Assembly: GCF_002811985.1 (NCBI RefSeq)
Contig: NZ_NPDU01000015.1
Location: 14,578-78,577 of the forward strand
DNA from: Leptospira adleri
GTDB taxonomy: Bacteria; Spirochaetota; Leptospiria; Leptospirales; Leptospiraceae
Length of the DNA: 64,000 nucleotides
Reading direction: 5' to 3'
Shown: in pieces, positions 10,589-22,294 of the stretch
Layout: every line of letters starts with the position of its first letter
How positions within the stretch are numbered: the stretch's first letter is position 1
The notes under the pieces: model-generated
What the model saw: the letters and a program-made list of their open reading frames with translations, nothing else
Told to the model about the DNA's origin: nothing
The model's database searches: none
Position numbers and translations under genes: made by a program

Positions 10589-11698
10589 ATGAATATAAAA
10601 AAACGATCATTTAGAACATTCTTCTTTCTTGCTCTTATCCTTTATCCTTCCATTACTTTTATTTCCGCTCAGAACGAAACGATAGCAGACGTCCAACCCC
10701 CGAGGTCCATCCAAGAAAGAGAAAAACCGATCCCGGCAGAAGAATCTTTTTTGAAAAAGCTGATCAAACAATCTTCATTTACATTGATCGCCGGAAGAAA
10801 CGGCGGAGACAATATATTTGAAACGGGAACGAAATACGCGAACCTTTCCGGATTAAAGGGAGGCTCAAGAATCACATATCAAAGAGATTTTAACTACGGC
10901 GGACTGGGATTTACTCTGCGCTGGAAAAAATGGGAAGCGGATTACGTCGGAAAGACGACCGGCAGATACGTAAACGCGGGGGAGGGGAGAGACGAAGACT
11001 TTTTCTTAGGCGACCCCACGATAGAACGAGGGACTAAAATTTCAACGAGGGAATTCTCATTCTACGACACACCTTACACCTTTATAGGATCGAAAAATTT
11101 TGCGGACGGGAAGGGAAGACTTTCCATGAAACAGGATCGCCATTCGTTGATTTTCAGAAGATACTTCGGAGATTCGGACCCGGACGCAAGAAAAGAAGGG
11201 AGAGGATTGTTTCTCACCGGCGGGTTTCAATATACTTTTATGAAATACGTTCTCTACGACGTATTTCAGTTTTTTGATTCCAGCCCGATCTTTTTAAATC
11301 GAATCGGACTCGGACTGAGCCTCTCTTATTCCACATACGAATTTCCGCTGGGACTTGGATATCGCTACTCGAACGCTGGCTGGTTTTTCGAAACTTCCTT
11401 TTCCGGGATTTTTTGGAGCGGGCATTTCAGGGATTTTCACTATCAACGGGCGCTCAACTTTATCGGGGACGTTTCGGGTTTTGGAATCGATTTCAATCTC
11501 AGCGCAGGACGGCTTTTCGGAAATTATCTGATTTTTTTAAAACTCAACGAACACAGACTTTTCGGAGACGGTCATTTTGTGACCAAGGGAGGTCTAAGCT
11601 ATAACGACATTCTTTCCCAAAACCTAGGTCAATATAAGAATTATATGAACCTAAAGGAATGGAACATAGAACTCGCCATCACCGGATATTTATATTAA
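10589..11698 (+). CDS. Predicted outer-membrane or secreted protein
   Basis: The 369-residue product starts with a basic n-region and a hydrophobic stretch (FFFLALILYPSITFISAQ) that looks like a cleavable signal peptide with a cut after ISA. The mature protein is rich in aromatic residues and alternating hydrophobic and glycine-containing beta strands (for example FLTGGFQYTFMKYVLY and LGYRYSNAGWFFETSF), which fits an outer-membrane beta barrel. I do not recognise a named family. It ends six bases before hemH and is probably co-transcribed with it, so a link with heme or iron is possible but unproven. Confidence 0.65.
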   Translation: MNIKKRSFRTFFFLALILYPSITFISAQNETIADVQPPRSIQEREKPIPAEESFLKKLIKQSSFTLIAGRNGGDNIFETGTKYANLSGLKGGSRITYQRDFNYGGLGFTLRWKKWEADYVGKTTGRYVNAGEGRDEDFFLGDPTIERGTKISTREFSFYDTPYTFIGSKNFADGKGRLSMKQDRHSLIFRRYFGDSDPDARKEGRGLFLTGGFQYTFMKYVLYDVFQFFDSSPIFLNRIGLGLSLSYSTYEFPLGLGYRYSNAGWFFETSFSGIFWSGHFRDFHYQRALNFIGDVSGFGIDFNLSAGRLFGNYLIFLKLNEHRLFGDGHFVTKGGLSYNDILSQNLGQYKNYMNLKEWNIELAITGYLY

Positions 11699-11704
11699 TA
11701 AGAA

Positions 11705-12829
11705 TTGGAAACTGGATTGAAAAATAAAATTCTCCTAATCAACTTGGGTGGTCCCCGCGACACATCGGAAATCGAAAAATTCTTAATAGACCTCTTTGAA
11801 GATCCTCTCGTATTCGATCTGCCGATACCTGAGTTCCTCCGAATCCGACTCGCGAGATACATCGCGGTCAAAAGGGCGCCTAAGGTCGCGGTCACCTACA
11901 GATCCATGGGTTTTGGAGGGGGATCTCCTCTCGTATCCGAAACCGAAAAACAGGCAAAAGAAATCGCAAAAGTCCTTACAAAACTAACGGGAGAAGAATG
12001 GGACGGAGAGATCACCATGGCCTGCGGTTATCCCGATATACGCGAACTCGACAAACAAACTCTTACCCCGTCGAAAAATAATATTCTACTTCCACTGTTT
12101 CCCCATTTTTCAAGATCCACCGTCCTAAGCACCGCGAAGCTGATAGAAAAAACCACTCATACCTGCCCGGTAGGTTACGAAGGCTGGGTTCCTCCGTTTC
12201 ATTCTTCGCAACTCTATCTCGAATCGATTCGCGATCTGATTTTGGAATTCTTTCAAGGAAGCCTCGATAAAAGTATTTTTTTACATTCGGATTCTTTTCA
12301 AAAAATTTCGGACTGGCAGAACATTGACCTCGTTTTCAGCGCTCACGGAATTCCTCTGCGGCTGATCCAAAAGGGAGACAAATACAAAGAGGAAATCGAA
12401 ACCAACGTAAAAAATTTAACTTCGCTCCTCAGAGAAAAAGGATTTCAAGGCGAATGTCATATTTCTTTTCAGAGTAGAGTAGGGCCTTCCAAGTGGACGG
12501 AACCGAATACGATCACGAAACTCGAAGAGCTCGGCAGAAAGGGAATCAAAAGAATCGCGGTTTATCCGATCAGCTTTGTGAGCGACCACCTCGAAACCCT
12601 CGAAGAAATCGGAGAACAACTCAAAGAGATCGCGCACAAGAATGGAATTTCGGATTACTACCGGATTCCGGCGCCGGGCATTTATCCAAAGTTTATAGAA
12701 GCGATGGCGAAGATCAGTTTAGAATCGACCCGCGCAGCCAAAAAAGAATGTCTCTGTAAAACCCTCGGCGGTCACAAGCCTAACATCAAAACAAAGGAAT
12801 GCATTCTTTCAAACGCGCAAGATCGCTGA
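11705..12829 (+). CDS. hemH: Ferrochelatase
   Basis: HemH inserts ferrous iron into protoporphyrin IX to make heme. The 374-residue protein shows the N-terminal LLINLGGPRD motif, the catalytic histidine segment FSAHGIP, and the signature block SRVGPSKWTEP. The end is cysteine-rich (ECLCKT, then KTKEC), longer than the core fold; some bacterial ferrochelatases bind an iron-sulfur cluster through C-terminal cysteines, so a similar role is possible. No ATG precedes the first strand; TTG at 11705 or TTG at 11717 must serve as the start. It lies on the strand opposite the main heme operon and converges on hemG across a 780-base spacer. Confidence 0.93.
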   Translation: METGLKNKILLINLGGPRDTSEIEKFLIDLFEDPLVFDLPIPEFLRIRLARYIAVKRAPKVAVTYRSMGFGGGSPLVSETEKQAKEIAKVLTKLTGEEWDGEITMACGYPDIRELDKQTLTPSKNNILLPLFPHFSRSTVLSTAKLIEKTTHTCPVGYEGWVPPFHSSQLYLESIRDLILEFFQGSLDKSIFLHSDSFQKISDWQNIDLVFSAHGIPLRLIQKGDKYKEEIETNVKNLTSLLREKGFQGECHISFQSRVGPSKWTEPNTITKLEELGRKGIKRIAVYPISFVSDHLETLEEIGEQLKEIAHKNGISDYYRIPAPGIYPKFIEAMAKISLESTRAAKKECLCKTLGGHKPNIKTKECILSNAQDR

Positions 12830-13609
12830 ACCGATAGGGACTTTTTGAAACTCTGGAGAATTTTGAACGGATCCCCCGCGAGCGGACTTAGAAACCGTTC
12901 TCAGGCTCTTTCGTAAATTGACATATAACTTCAAACACCGAAAAACCTGTGTTCTTTTCGAATTAGACCAAATTACAAATTCGAAATCGCTTTTAAATTT
13001 GATTGAGAATGGGCTTTCGCTTACACCGCCGGGTTGAAAATCGACGGAAATCTTTTTTTTGAATCCAACAGATCCGACTTAGAATCAATTCTATCCGCAA
13101 CTCCAAACCGGCTTTAGCTAATTCACTTTTTAATTTCATATTTAGAGTTTGCCGTGAAACCTAAAAAGTAGGAACTCACACTTTTTTGGAAATAAGGAAG
13201 GATTCAAAATCTTCTTCGGATCCGGACAAACTGTAAATTGTAGGAGCTCACACAAAAGAGGTTCGAATTTTACAAAAACGGTTTTTTCGATCTTCCGTAT
13301 TTTGTCTCGCCTCGCCAGCAAATTGGAAAGTTATTTGTACCAAGGATCCCGAGAAAAATTTTTGTAGGAGTTCCTATGGAACGCTTTTTGCTTGCGTAAA
13401 GTATGATTTTCTGATAGAGAAAAGTCTCCCGGAGTTTTCCGCCTCCCACCCCACCACCCAAAATCAGGGTGGGGCCCGCGACTTTTACGGCGAGATGCCG
13501 GAGTTACGACAGATTTTTGAAGATCCAGACAAGTTTTAGAACAAACTCTTAAGTTTTTGGCGACAAATTTTTTCATTACAAATCGAACGCCAGTTCTTCG
13601 GCAGTAGCA
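12830..13609. other. 780-base non-coding spacer with dispersed repeats
   Basis: No convincing gene lies between hemH and hemG. The spacer holds GTAGGAACTCACAC at 13168-13181, GTAGGAGCTCACAC at 13240-13253, GTAGGAGTTCC at 13364-13374, and a GC-rich repeat copy at 13426-13510. The two open frames seen here on the minus strand run through the repeat and are not credible. Confidence 0.6.
13426..13510 (-). repeat. Diverged GC-rich dispersed repeat, inverted copy
   Basis: Read on the minus strand, this copy contains AAAAGTCGCGGGCCCCACCC, then a GGGTGGTGGGG hairpin arm and GGCGGAAAACTC. The order matches the near-identical repeats at 26118-26191 and 27377-27450 but with substitutions and small insertions. 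The element can form a strong GC-rich hairpin. Confidence 0.65.
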
Positions 13610-14911
13610 TCAAGGTCGCATAATATTCCACGCGCGTTCCAAAATAGAACTGAGCCCGATCCCGTATCTAAAGTTTCCTTCGGCATAAACTCCATGCGGC
13701 AGACTACGATCCAATTCTCTATTGAATTCAAGAAGAGCGGAATCGTAAACGGGAAGAGCCGATTTCCAAATCGTAACGTAGTGATTGATCGGTTCGTCCT
13801 TTTGATCGGTGATCTTTTTTCTATCTTCTTCCAAAATAGAAACGATTTCGTTCTCTTTTAGTTTGGAAATTTCGGCGTCCAATGCGCCTCCGAAGATATA
13901 GGTCTCTGAATAAATTCCCTTCGAAACCCTTCCCGGAAAAATCGAAGAATTTAAAAGTACACCTCTGGCTCGAAACCCGGAACCGGGAGGAAAAAGAATT
14001 CCGAAGCCCGTTTTTTGACCGAGAAGCGGCTCTTTTCCGAATCGAGTCGCGGTCACAACACCCAAGGTTCTGCAGACTTTTTCATATCTTTTAAAAATCG
14101 GATCGCTCGCGGAAAGAATTTTCAGAGCGGATTCCAAACCGCAGGCGAGGGTAATCCTTGTCCTCGGATATTTTTTTTTCAGAGCGGCAAGAGAAGGCGC
14201 TTCTTCGGAATAGATAAACTTGGAATCCGAAGAAGATTTTACTTTTGCCTCCATTGCGCTTAACAATTCCCCGAGACCGCCGCGAAAACTTACGGTTCCC
14301 TTGCGTGGTTTCGGAACCTTAGGCTCCGATTTCTTTTTCTCCATTATCTTTTTAAGATTCTTCCAAAGAGACTCGTCTGAATGAACAAATCTTCCTAAAA
14401 CGAGTTCGGCGGACATCGCCTTTAGATCCCCCGCGTAAACTCCGGAAAGACCGGGCTCAATCACGCTCTTAAGCGCGTCCTCGCCTAAGACTCGCATCCC
14501 CCAGTGGTGGACGGATTCGTCCCTTTGAAATCCGGAGGGAATTCTAAACATTCCGTATAACGCGCGCAAGGCGCCGAAGAAAGAAAGCGGAACTCTTTTG
14601 GGAGCCCCGTCCTTCCAGATATACCTTTTTTTGGAGATTTTTTGCGTGGGCAAGATCTCTAAACCGAGGATTGAAGCCAATTCTTCCAAACGATAAGAGT
14701 TTAGAATCCCGTTTGCCGCGGTCTCAACGAGTCCAAACGGAGTCTGGACGGATTGAATCAAGCCGCCGGAACGGTTTCTTTTTTCATAGATAAGAACAGA
14801 TTCTCCTTTCTGAACAGAAAGGGTCGCATGAAGAAGTCCGGTAAACCCGGCTCCAATGATGATATGATCCGGTTGTTGCGATGCCACGGATCTATTTTTA
14901 TAAGAATCCAA
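13610..14911 (-). CDS. hemG: Protoporphyrinogen oxidase (HemG/HemY type)
   Basis: The 433-residue FAD enzyme oxidises protoporphyrinogen IX to protoporphyrin IX (HemY-type fold). The N-terminus has the dinucleotide motif IIIGAGFTGLLHA, followed by EKRNRSGGLIQSVQTPFG, which is typical of the family. The C-terminus has the second FAD contact region (GVYAEGNFRYGIGLSSI). No ATG fits: the frame starts with TTG at 14911 or GTG at 14887, both with weak ribosome binding sites. It is the last gene of the heme operon and separated from the preceding membrane-protein gene by about 77 bases. Confidence 0.88.
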   Translation of the reverse strand: MDSYKNRSVASQQPDHIIIGAGFTGLLHATLSVQKGESVLIYEKRNRSGGLIQSVQTPFGLVETAANGILNSYRLEELASILGLEILPTQKISKKRYIWKDGAPKRVPLSFFGALRALYGMFRIPSGFQRDESVHHWGMRVLGEDALKSVIEPGLSGVYAGDLKAMSAELVLGRFVHSDESLWKNLKKIMEKKKSEPKVPKPRKGTVSFRGGLGELLSAMEAKVKSSSDSKFIYSEEAPSLAALKKKYPRTRITLACGLESALKILSASDPIFKRYEKVCRTLGVVTATRFGKEPLLGQKTGFGILFPPGSGFRARGVLLNSSIFPGRVSKGIYSETYIFGGALDAEISKLKENEIVSILEEDRKKITDQKDEPINHYVTIWKSALPVYDSALLEFNRELDRSLPHGVYAEGNFRYGIGLSSILERAWNIMRP

Positions 14912-14988
14912 AGATTGTAAATCAGCAATCTTCGGATTTAAGGAAACTTTGCCGTATAGCCGGCTTCAACTCTTAAGGAAGAATGGAA

Positions 14989-15948
14989 CTAAAAGTTATA
15001 TCTATAACCGAAAGTGTATTTAGATTCCCAGGAAGCGGACGAAGTCCCTCCGACCGTAGTACCGGAGTTAGCCATCGGATTAAAATCGAACATCAAACCC
15101 TTACTGGAACCGTCCGAAATCCCGACCGAGGACGAAACGGCGCCACCGAAGATAAACGCGTCCGCCAAGTTGATAAGATAAATTCCGGCTAACACGCCTA
15201 TGCTGGCTTGGAGATTCCTGTAGGCTTTGTCGACTGCTTCTCTTCTGTTTTGATACTGATTGCTTGAAGATTCGTTATAAACGTAAAGAGTCAAAGGGTC
15301 CGTTATCACCGGAGGCAAAGTCGGATTCGCGACGCCTAACATCGACAAAGCGATCGCATCTTTCGAATACGGATTCCCGTAACTTTCGTAATCTTTTCTT
15401 GCCACGTGGTATTTTCGATTATTCTCATATACCGCGTAACCGGCGGCCAAAAAGAGGGTAGGGTAGATAATCGCGGCAAATTTTCTTCCGCTTGCCCATT
15501 GCCCCCAACCTGGAAGCACGGCGGATCTTCCGAGCGATCCCGCTCTCGAGACGGAAGGTTTCGGAGGAGGCGTCGGAGCTACGGGCTGCTGATTCTTCTC
15601 GACGGCCTCCCTTTCCTTGCGGAGACGTTCTTCCTCTTCCTGCTGTTTTTTGAGATCTAAGTTTCTTTGTTTGGTAAGTTTCTCTTCTTCTAATCTTTTG
15701 ATCTCGGCGTCTCGGATTCGTTCTTCCTCTTCTTCGTCGATATCCTTATAGAGCACTTTCAGAATTTCTTTTTTAGCGACGACTCGTTTCCCTTCCTTCG
15801 TTTGAAGAGTGATCGACTTCTGATTTTGTGTGATTACCTTTCCTCGAAAAGATCCGCCTTCGTGCAAAAGCACCGTCTCCGCTAAAAGAGATAAGGGAAG
15901 CAGGAACAATGGACTGAGGAACAAAAATGTTTTTTTCAATAATTGCAT
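14989..15948 (-). CDS. Coiled-coil membrane protein within the heme operon
   Basis: A protein of about 319 residues of unknown function. It has a signal-like N-terminus (FLFLSPLFLLPLSLLAE), a small beta domain (SFRGKVITQNQKSITLQT), a highly charged Glu/Lys/Arg coiled coil from about residue 75 to 120, a proline-rich linker (PVAPTPPPKP), and a C-terminal part with LGRSAVLPGWGQWASGRK and two hydrophobic segments. The last block resembles DUF5683-type membrane domains. ATG at 15948 has GAAGG upstream; an extra TTG codon precedes it in frame. Its position between hemN and hemG suggests co-expression with heme synthesis, but nothing in the protein looks heme-binding. Confidence 0.7.
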   Translation of the reverse strand: MQLLKKTFLFLSPLFLLPLSLLAETVLLHEGGSFRGKVITQNQKSITLQTKEGKRVVAKKEILKVLYKDIDEEEEERIRDAEIKRLEEEKLTKQRNLDLKKQQEEEERLRKEREAVEKNQQPVAPTPPPKPSVSRAGSLGRSAVLPGWGQWASGRKFAAIIYPTLFLAAGYAVYENNRKYHVARKDYESYGNPYSKDAIALSMLGVANPTLPPVITDPLTLYVYNESSSNQYQNRREAVDKAYRNLQASIGVLAGIYLINLADAFIFGGAVSSSVGISDGSSKGLMFDFNPMANSGTTVGGTSSASWESKYTFGYRYNF

Positions 15949-16057
15949 CAAAACGGGCCTTCCCCGATAAAACCGACTCGAACTTCTAGTAAGAACGAAT
16001 CGTCCTTCCTTATCAATAATTTATTGGACGACTTTTTGACCGAAATTCGAGCGATTC

Positions 16058-17403
16058 TTAGATGGCTCTTGAAAAAACCCTGGATTCCGGGCTTTTTCTT
16101 CGAAGCCTCAGATCCAACCCCGTGCAAGCGTTTCTAAGAAAAGGCCAGCCCTTTTCGGTCAAAGACAGGAGATTTTCCTCCCATCTAATAAGATTATCGT
16201 CTTCCATCGAAGCCAAATACAGTCGCACATCCTGCAAAATTTGATCCGGCACCCGAACCTTACCCGTGGTCGAAAGCTGTAAGATCAGCGCTCTTTGAAC
16301 AAGATCTTCCTCATCGAGCTTATGTCCCCTGAGTGTGGCGAACTTACTTTCTTGAATGTGCTTCTGATATTTTTTTACGATCTTCTCATTCTGATGAAAA
16401 CAATCCCAACTGTCGGAAATTGCAGAAACTCCGAGTCCCAAAAGCATTTCCGTCGTTTTTGTGGTGTATCCCATAAAATTTCGGTGCAAAGTCCCGTTTT
16501 TCGCCGCCGTCGAGAGTGAATCCGTTTCCAAAGCGAAATGATCCATCCCGATTTCAAGATAACCGGATTGCAGAAACATCTCTCTTGAGACCTCGTAGAG
16601 TTCCCTTTTTTCCGGTCCGGAAGGAAGATCGGCTTCGGTAAAAAGTCTTTGTGCGGCTTTGATCCAGGGAACGTGAGCATAACTATAGAATGCGATTCGA
16701 TCGGGACGAAGCTCGAGCGTTTTTTCAACGGTTCGTTTCATGCTGTCCAGAGTTTGTTTCGGCAATCCGTAGATCAGATCGAAGTTCACGGAATTGTATC
16801 CAAGAGCTCGGGAAACGTCGGTGATCCTCTCGGTCATCTCGAAAGGCTGAGTCCGATTGATGAGTCTTTGTACTTCAGGATCAAAATCCTGAACGCCGAG
16901 ACTGATTCTTCTAAAACCGAAATTGTGAAGAACTTTGAGCTGCGTCTCCCTCGTCCTTCTCGGATCCACTTCGAGCGAAAAATCCGGCCTGGAAGAAACA
17001 TTCATTTTTTTTAATATAGAATCCAGCAAAAATTCGATGTTCTTCTCGGACAAATACGTGGGACTTCCTCCCCCGAGATGGAGTTCTTTCAACTCCCTTT
17101 GTCCTATTTCAGGAACCGCGGCGAGATAGTTTTCAAACTCAGAAAGCAGAGAATGGATATACGGATCTTCCACCGCGTGATTTTTAGTGATCGAAGTGTT
17201 GCAGCCGCAAAAGGAGCATAACGTTTCACAAAAGGGGATATGAAGATACAAGGATAGCGAAGAATCCTCCGGACTCAGCCGATTCCTCACCTTGTCGAGC
17301 CATTCTTCCGTGGTCGGATTTTCGGACCAATACGGCACCGTTGGATAACTCGTATATCTCGGAGCGGGTATGTCGTATTTTGCGATCAAATCTTTTGCTG
17401 CTG

Positions 17404-17407
<4 letters not shown>
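16058..17407 (-). CDS. hemN: Oxygen-independent coproporphyrinogen III oxidase
   Basis: This radical-SAM enzyme decarboxylates coproporphyrinogen III to protoporphyrinogen IX without oxygen. The cluster motif is HIPFCETLCSFCGC (C-x3-C-x2-C-x-C, as in true HemN rather than HemW). The LHLGGGSPTYLS and SLEVDPRRT blocks and the HFAL and NFMGYTT segments are also typical. I place the start at ATG 17407, giving about 449 residues, the usual length; an upstream open stretch to 17497 lies in hemE and is a shadow. The ATG overlaps the hemE stop as ATGA, so translation is probably coupled. Confidence 0.94.
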
Positions 17408-19104
<1,697 letters not shown>

Positions 19105-19108
<4 letters not shown>

Positions 19109-20019
19109 GAGATCGCCTCGGGAAGAATCAGGTCCACTCTAAACCCGGAAGGCGCCGGAACGATCTCCATTCTTCCTTTCATCTTCCTCATCAATTTTTT
19201 TATGATGTAAAGACCGATTCCGGTCCCGCTCGTGCTCGTATGCCGGTTGAAAGGGATTCCGAGCGTTTTATATTTTCCGTCGAAGCCGAGGCCGTTGTCG
19301 ATCACGGTGATCCAGATTTCTCCGGGCTTTCTTTTTTTGGAGACGATTTCAAGAACGGTCGCCTTTCCGTGTTTGATCGCGTTCTCCGCGAGATTTTTAA
19401 AAATACTTTCGAGAGCCTTCCGATCCGCGGCGACGTCGAAGTTTTCCATTCTACTCACGTCGATCTTTAAGTTCGGAAAATCTTCGCGCATGGAATCGAG
19501 CACTTCCTTTAGATTCGTTTTTTCTATATATAGAATTTCCGATCTAGTCAGACTCGCGAGATACATCGCGCGGTTCATCTGAGATTCGATACGAACCGAA
19601 TCCATAAGTAATCGGGAGATGAGTTTGTTTTCGTTCGGATTTGGCAATTCTTCCTGAAGACTTTCCGCCTGAAGACGCAAACTCGCGAGAGGAGTTTTCA
19701 TCTCGTGAGTCACCGTGGAAAAAAAATCGTGGATCAGCTTATTTCGCAAGGCGTCCTTATAAGAAAGCCAAATGAGCGTGCTCCCGCCTAACACGAGCAT
19801 TGCGAGAAAAAAATGACCTTCCATTTTGATCATTCGGCTCTGTCTTTCCAGGATCAGAAGATTCTCCGCGCCCGCGGTTCCGTCCAGTTTCGCGCTGAGT
19901 TCGGCGATCATATTCGTAAGCCTTAAACCGAGAAGAAACCACCAAACCCCGAGAGAAAATGTGACAAGAAGCCAAACGACCGCAAAAATAATTCTCGTGT
20001 TTTTCCAGACAGAGGACAT
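19105..20019 (-). CDS. hemK: Sensor histidine kinase of heme metabolism (HemK)
   Basis: A 304-residue membrane kinase. Two transmembrane segments (about residues 10-34 and 70-86) enclose a short periplasmic loop of about 35 residues. The cytoplasmic part has the H-box FFSTVTHEMKTPLASLR with His105, the N-box IFKNLAENAIKHG, the G1 box VIDNGLGF, and the G2 box GTGIGLYII. There is no HAMP or PAS domain. It is placed between hemL and the regulator in the operon, with one-base and four-base overlaps, matching the heme-responsive pair described in Leptospira. The signal is likely heme or a product of it; the tiny external loop suggests sensing inside the membrane. The symbol follows Leptospira usage and is unrelated to the HemK methyltransferase. 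Confidence 0.88.
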
Positions 20020-21344
20020 CAGAGATTTTTCAGAGCTTTTGTGGCCGTTTCCAAAGTTTTTGCAATCACCTCGTCCGTATGTGCGAAGGAAAGAAAGCCG
20101 ACTTCGTAACCGGAAGGCGCGAGATAAATTCCGTTCTTCAGCAAAGCGTGAAATACTTTCGCAAATCCTTCCTTGTGTCCTTCTGGAATCCGATCGATCG
20201 TTCGGATCGGCTCCGCCGTTTTTTTATGAAACCAAAACAAAGAAGAATGGGAAACCGCGTCCCATTCCCCCAGGCCGCTCCGATTGAGAATATTTTTCAT
20301 CTCCTCTGCAAAGAACTTGGTTCTTGTTTCAAGGATCGAATATACGTTCTCTCTCTGCGCCTTTTGAAGAGTCGCCAATCCGGCTCTCATTCCGAACGGA
20401 CTCGCGCTCAAGGTTCCAGCCTGATAGACGGGGCCTGCAGGCGCTACGAGATCCATAAGATCCTTGCGTCCCGCGTAACAACCGACCGGAAAACCTCCGC
20501 CGATGATCTTTCCGTACGTTACGAGATCGGGATTGATTCCGAGAAGACCCGCCATCCCCTGAAACCCGGTTCTAAAACCCGAGATGACCTCGTCAAAGAC
20601 GACTAACGTGCCGTGTTTTCTTGCGATCTCCACGATCTTTAGGAGAAATTCTTTTCTTTGAATCAGAAGTCCGTAGTTGGCGGGTAAGGGCTCGATGATC
20701 AGAGCCGCGATGTCTTTTCCCTCTTTCGCGAACAAGGCTTCTACGTTTTTTTCGTCGTTAAGAGGAAGAACCAAAGTGTTTGCGATCGCGTAAGCGGAGA
20801 TTCCGGCGCTGTCCGAAGAGGATTCTCCCGCAAGGCCCGAGCCCGCTTTTACGAGGAGAGCGTCGAGATGACCGTGATAACATCCGTCGAACTTGAGAAT
20901 TTTTTCTCTTCCGGTCGCGGCGCGAGTGACGCGTAACGCGCTCATGACCGCCTCCGTTCCCGAATTCACAAAACGGACCTTTTCAGCCCAAGGGATTCGG
21001 CTCGAGATAAATTCCGCGAGTTCGAGGGAGTAAGGCTCTGCGGCTCCGAAACTCCAGGCGAGGCCCGTCGTTTCACGAACCACTTCCTCCACATCCGGAT
21101 CCCTGTGCCCGAGAATCAGAGGACCGAAGCTCAGACAATAGTCGATGTATTCCCTTCCTTCGATGTCGGTTAACGTGGCTCCGTTAGCGGATGCAAAGAA
21201 GACCGGAGTTCCGCCCACGGACCGAAACGATCTCACCGGAGAATGAACCCCTCCCGGAGAAACCTTCTTCGCTCTTTCAAAAAGTTCTTCCGAGGTTTCC
21301 CCTTTCCATGAACTTTCGGACAAAGACGTTTGATGTTGGCTCAT
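20019..21344 (-). CDS. hemL: Glutamate-1-semialdehyde 2,1-aminomutase
   Basis: HemL converts glutamate-1-semialdehyde to 5-aminolevulinate using pyridoxal phosphate. The 441-residue protein has [25 protein letters not shown], the DGCYHGH block, and the Schiff-base lysine in [14 protein letters not shown]. The start is ATG 21344, preceded by the strong Shine-Dalgarno GAAAGGAG; an extension to 21449 is a shadow inside hemB. ATG and hemB stop overlap as ATGA. With hemA it forms the C5 route to ALA. Confidence 0.95.
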   Translation of the reverse strand: MSQHQTSLSESSWKGETSEELFERAKKVSPGGVHSPVRSFRSVGGTPVFFASANGATLTDIEGREYIDYCLSFGPLILGHRDPDVEEVVRETTGLAWSFGAAEPYSLELAEFISSRIPWAEKVRFVNSGTEAVMSALRVTRAATGREKILKFDGCYHGHLDALLVKAGSGLAGESSSDSAGISAYAIANTLVLPLNDEKNVEALFAKEGKDIAALIIEPLPANYGLLIQRKEFLLKIVEIARKHGTLVVFDEVISGFRTGFQGMAGLLGINPDLVTYGKIIGGGFPVGCYAGRKDLMDLVAPAGPVYQAGTLSASPFGMRAGLATLQKAQRENVYSILETRTKFFAEEMKNILNRSGLGEWDAVSHSSLFWFHKKTAEPIRTIDRIPEGHKEGFAKVFHALLKNGIYLAPSGYEVGFLSFAHTDEVIAKTLETATKALKNL

Positions 21345-22294
21345 TGAAAAATCTCCTTTCCTCTTCTCGCGGCGTAAGTGATCAGATACGAAGAACCGGC
21401 CCTCGAAAAAATTTGCCAGGTTTCGCGTAACGCAGAATCGAAATCGCAAAATCCGTTCTGTGCCAAATAGTGAATCGAGGCGTATTCTCCGCTCACTTGA
21501 TACGCACCGGTGGGAAGTCCCGTTCTCTCCCGGATCGTCCCTATGAGATCGATCGAAGTCATTCCCGGTTTTACCATCAGAAAATCCGCGCCTTCTTCCT
21601 TGTCTCGAATCGAAGAAAGAATCGAATCTTCCCGATTTCGAACGTCGATCTGGTAAGAGGAACGATCTCCGTGTCCCGGAGCCGAATCCGCCGCCGCCCG
21701 AAACGGCCCGTAAAAATTACTCTTAAACTTCGTGGAATAACTCATCACTGGAACATGGGAGAATCCGTTCTCGTCCAAGATCTTTCGATGACTTCCCACT
21801 CTTCCGTCCATCATGTCGCTCGGAGCGATTCCATCGGCGCCTGACAACGCGTAGGCGAGGGCGATATTCGAAAGGTGTTTTACGGAAGAAGGATTGTCGA
21901 TGTTTCCGTCCTTGTGAAGAAGACCGCAGTGACCGTGAGTCGTGAGCGAACACATACAAGTGTCGATCCAAAGAAAAGATTCCGGAAATTCTTTCTTAAG
22001 AGATGAAATAACTCGTTCGTAAAAAGATTTAGGGATTTCAGTGTTCGATTTGAGTTCCGGAACCAAAAAAAGAATAAAGTGCGAGACTCCGGATTTCAGA
22101 TCGGATTCGACCTGTTTCAAAACGCTCGTCTCCGTATCTCGAAACACGCCCGGAAGAGAATCCATCTTTTCCTTTTCCTTTAGACCTTCGACGATGAAAA
22201 GAGGTTGTATTAGTTTTTTGTAATTTAGACTTTCCGAAGAGGCGAGATCTCTGAGGGAAGCGTTAAGCCGAATTCTTCTTTGTTTGGTTTCCAA
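21341..22294 (-). CDS. hemB: Delta-aminolevulinic acid dehydratase (porphobilinogen synthase)
   Basis: HemB joins two ALA molecules into porphobilinogen. Counting from the start chosen here, the zinc-binding cysteines appear in [14 protein letters not shown] (about 113, 115, 123) and the two active-site lysines in [15 protein letters not shown] (about 189) and FLMVKPG (about 242). No ATG suits the N-terminus; TTG at 22294 (followed by [15 protein letters not shown]) has AAAGGAA eight bases upstream and gives 317 residues, the normal size. The longer frame to 22420 is a shadow in hemCD. The start overlaps the end of hemCD by about 30 bases. Confidence 0.93.
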   Translation of the reverse strand: METKQRRIRLNASLRDLASSESLNYKKLIQPLFIVEGLKEKEKMDSLPGVFRDTETSVLKQVESDLKSGVSHFILFLVPELKSNTEIPKSFYERVISSLKKEFPESFLWIDTCMCSLTTHGHCGLLHKDGNIDNPSSVKHLSNIALAYALSGADGIAPSDMMDGRVGSHRKILDENGFSHVPVMSYSTKFKSNFYGPFRAAADSAPGHGDRSSYQIDVRNREDSILSSIRDKEEGADFLMVKPGMTSIDLIGTIRERTGLPTGAYQVSGEYASIHYLAQNGFCDFDSALRETWQIFSRAGSSYLITYAARRGKEIFQ

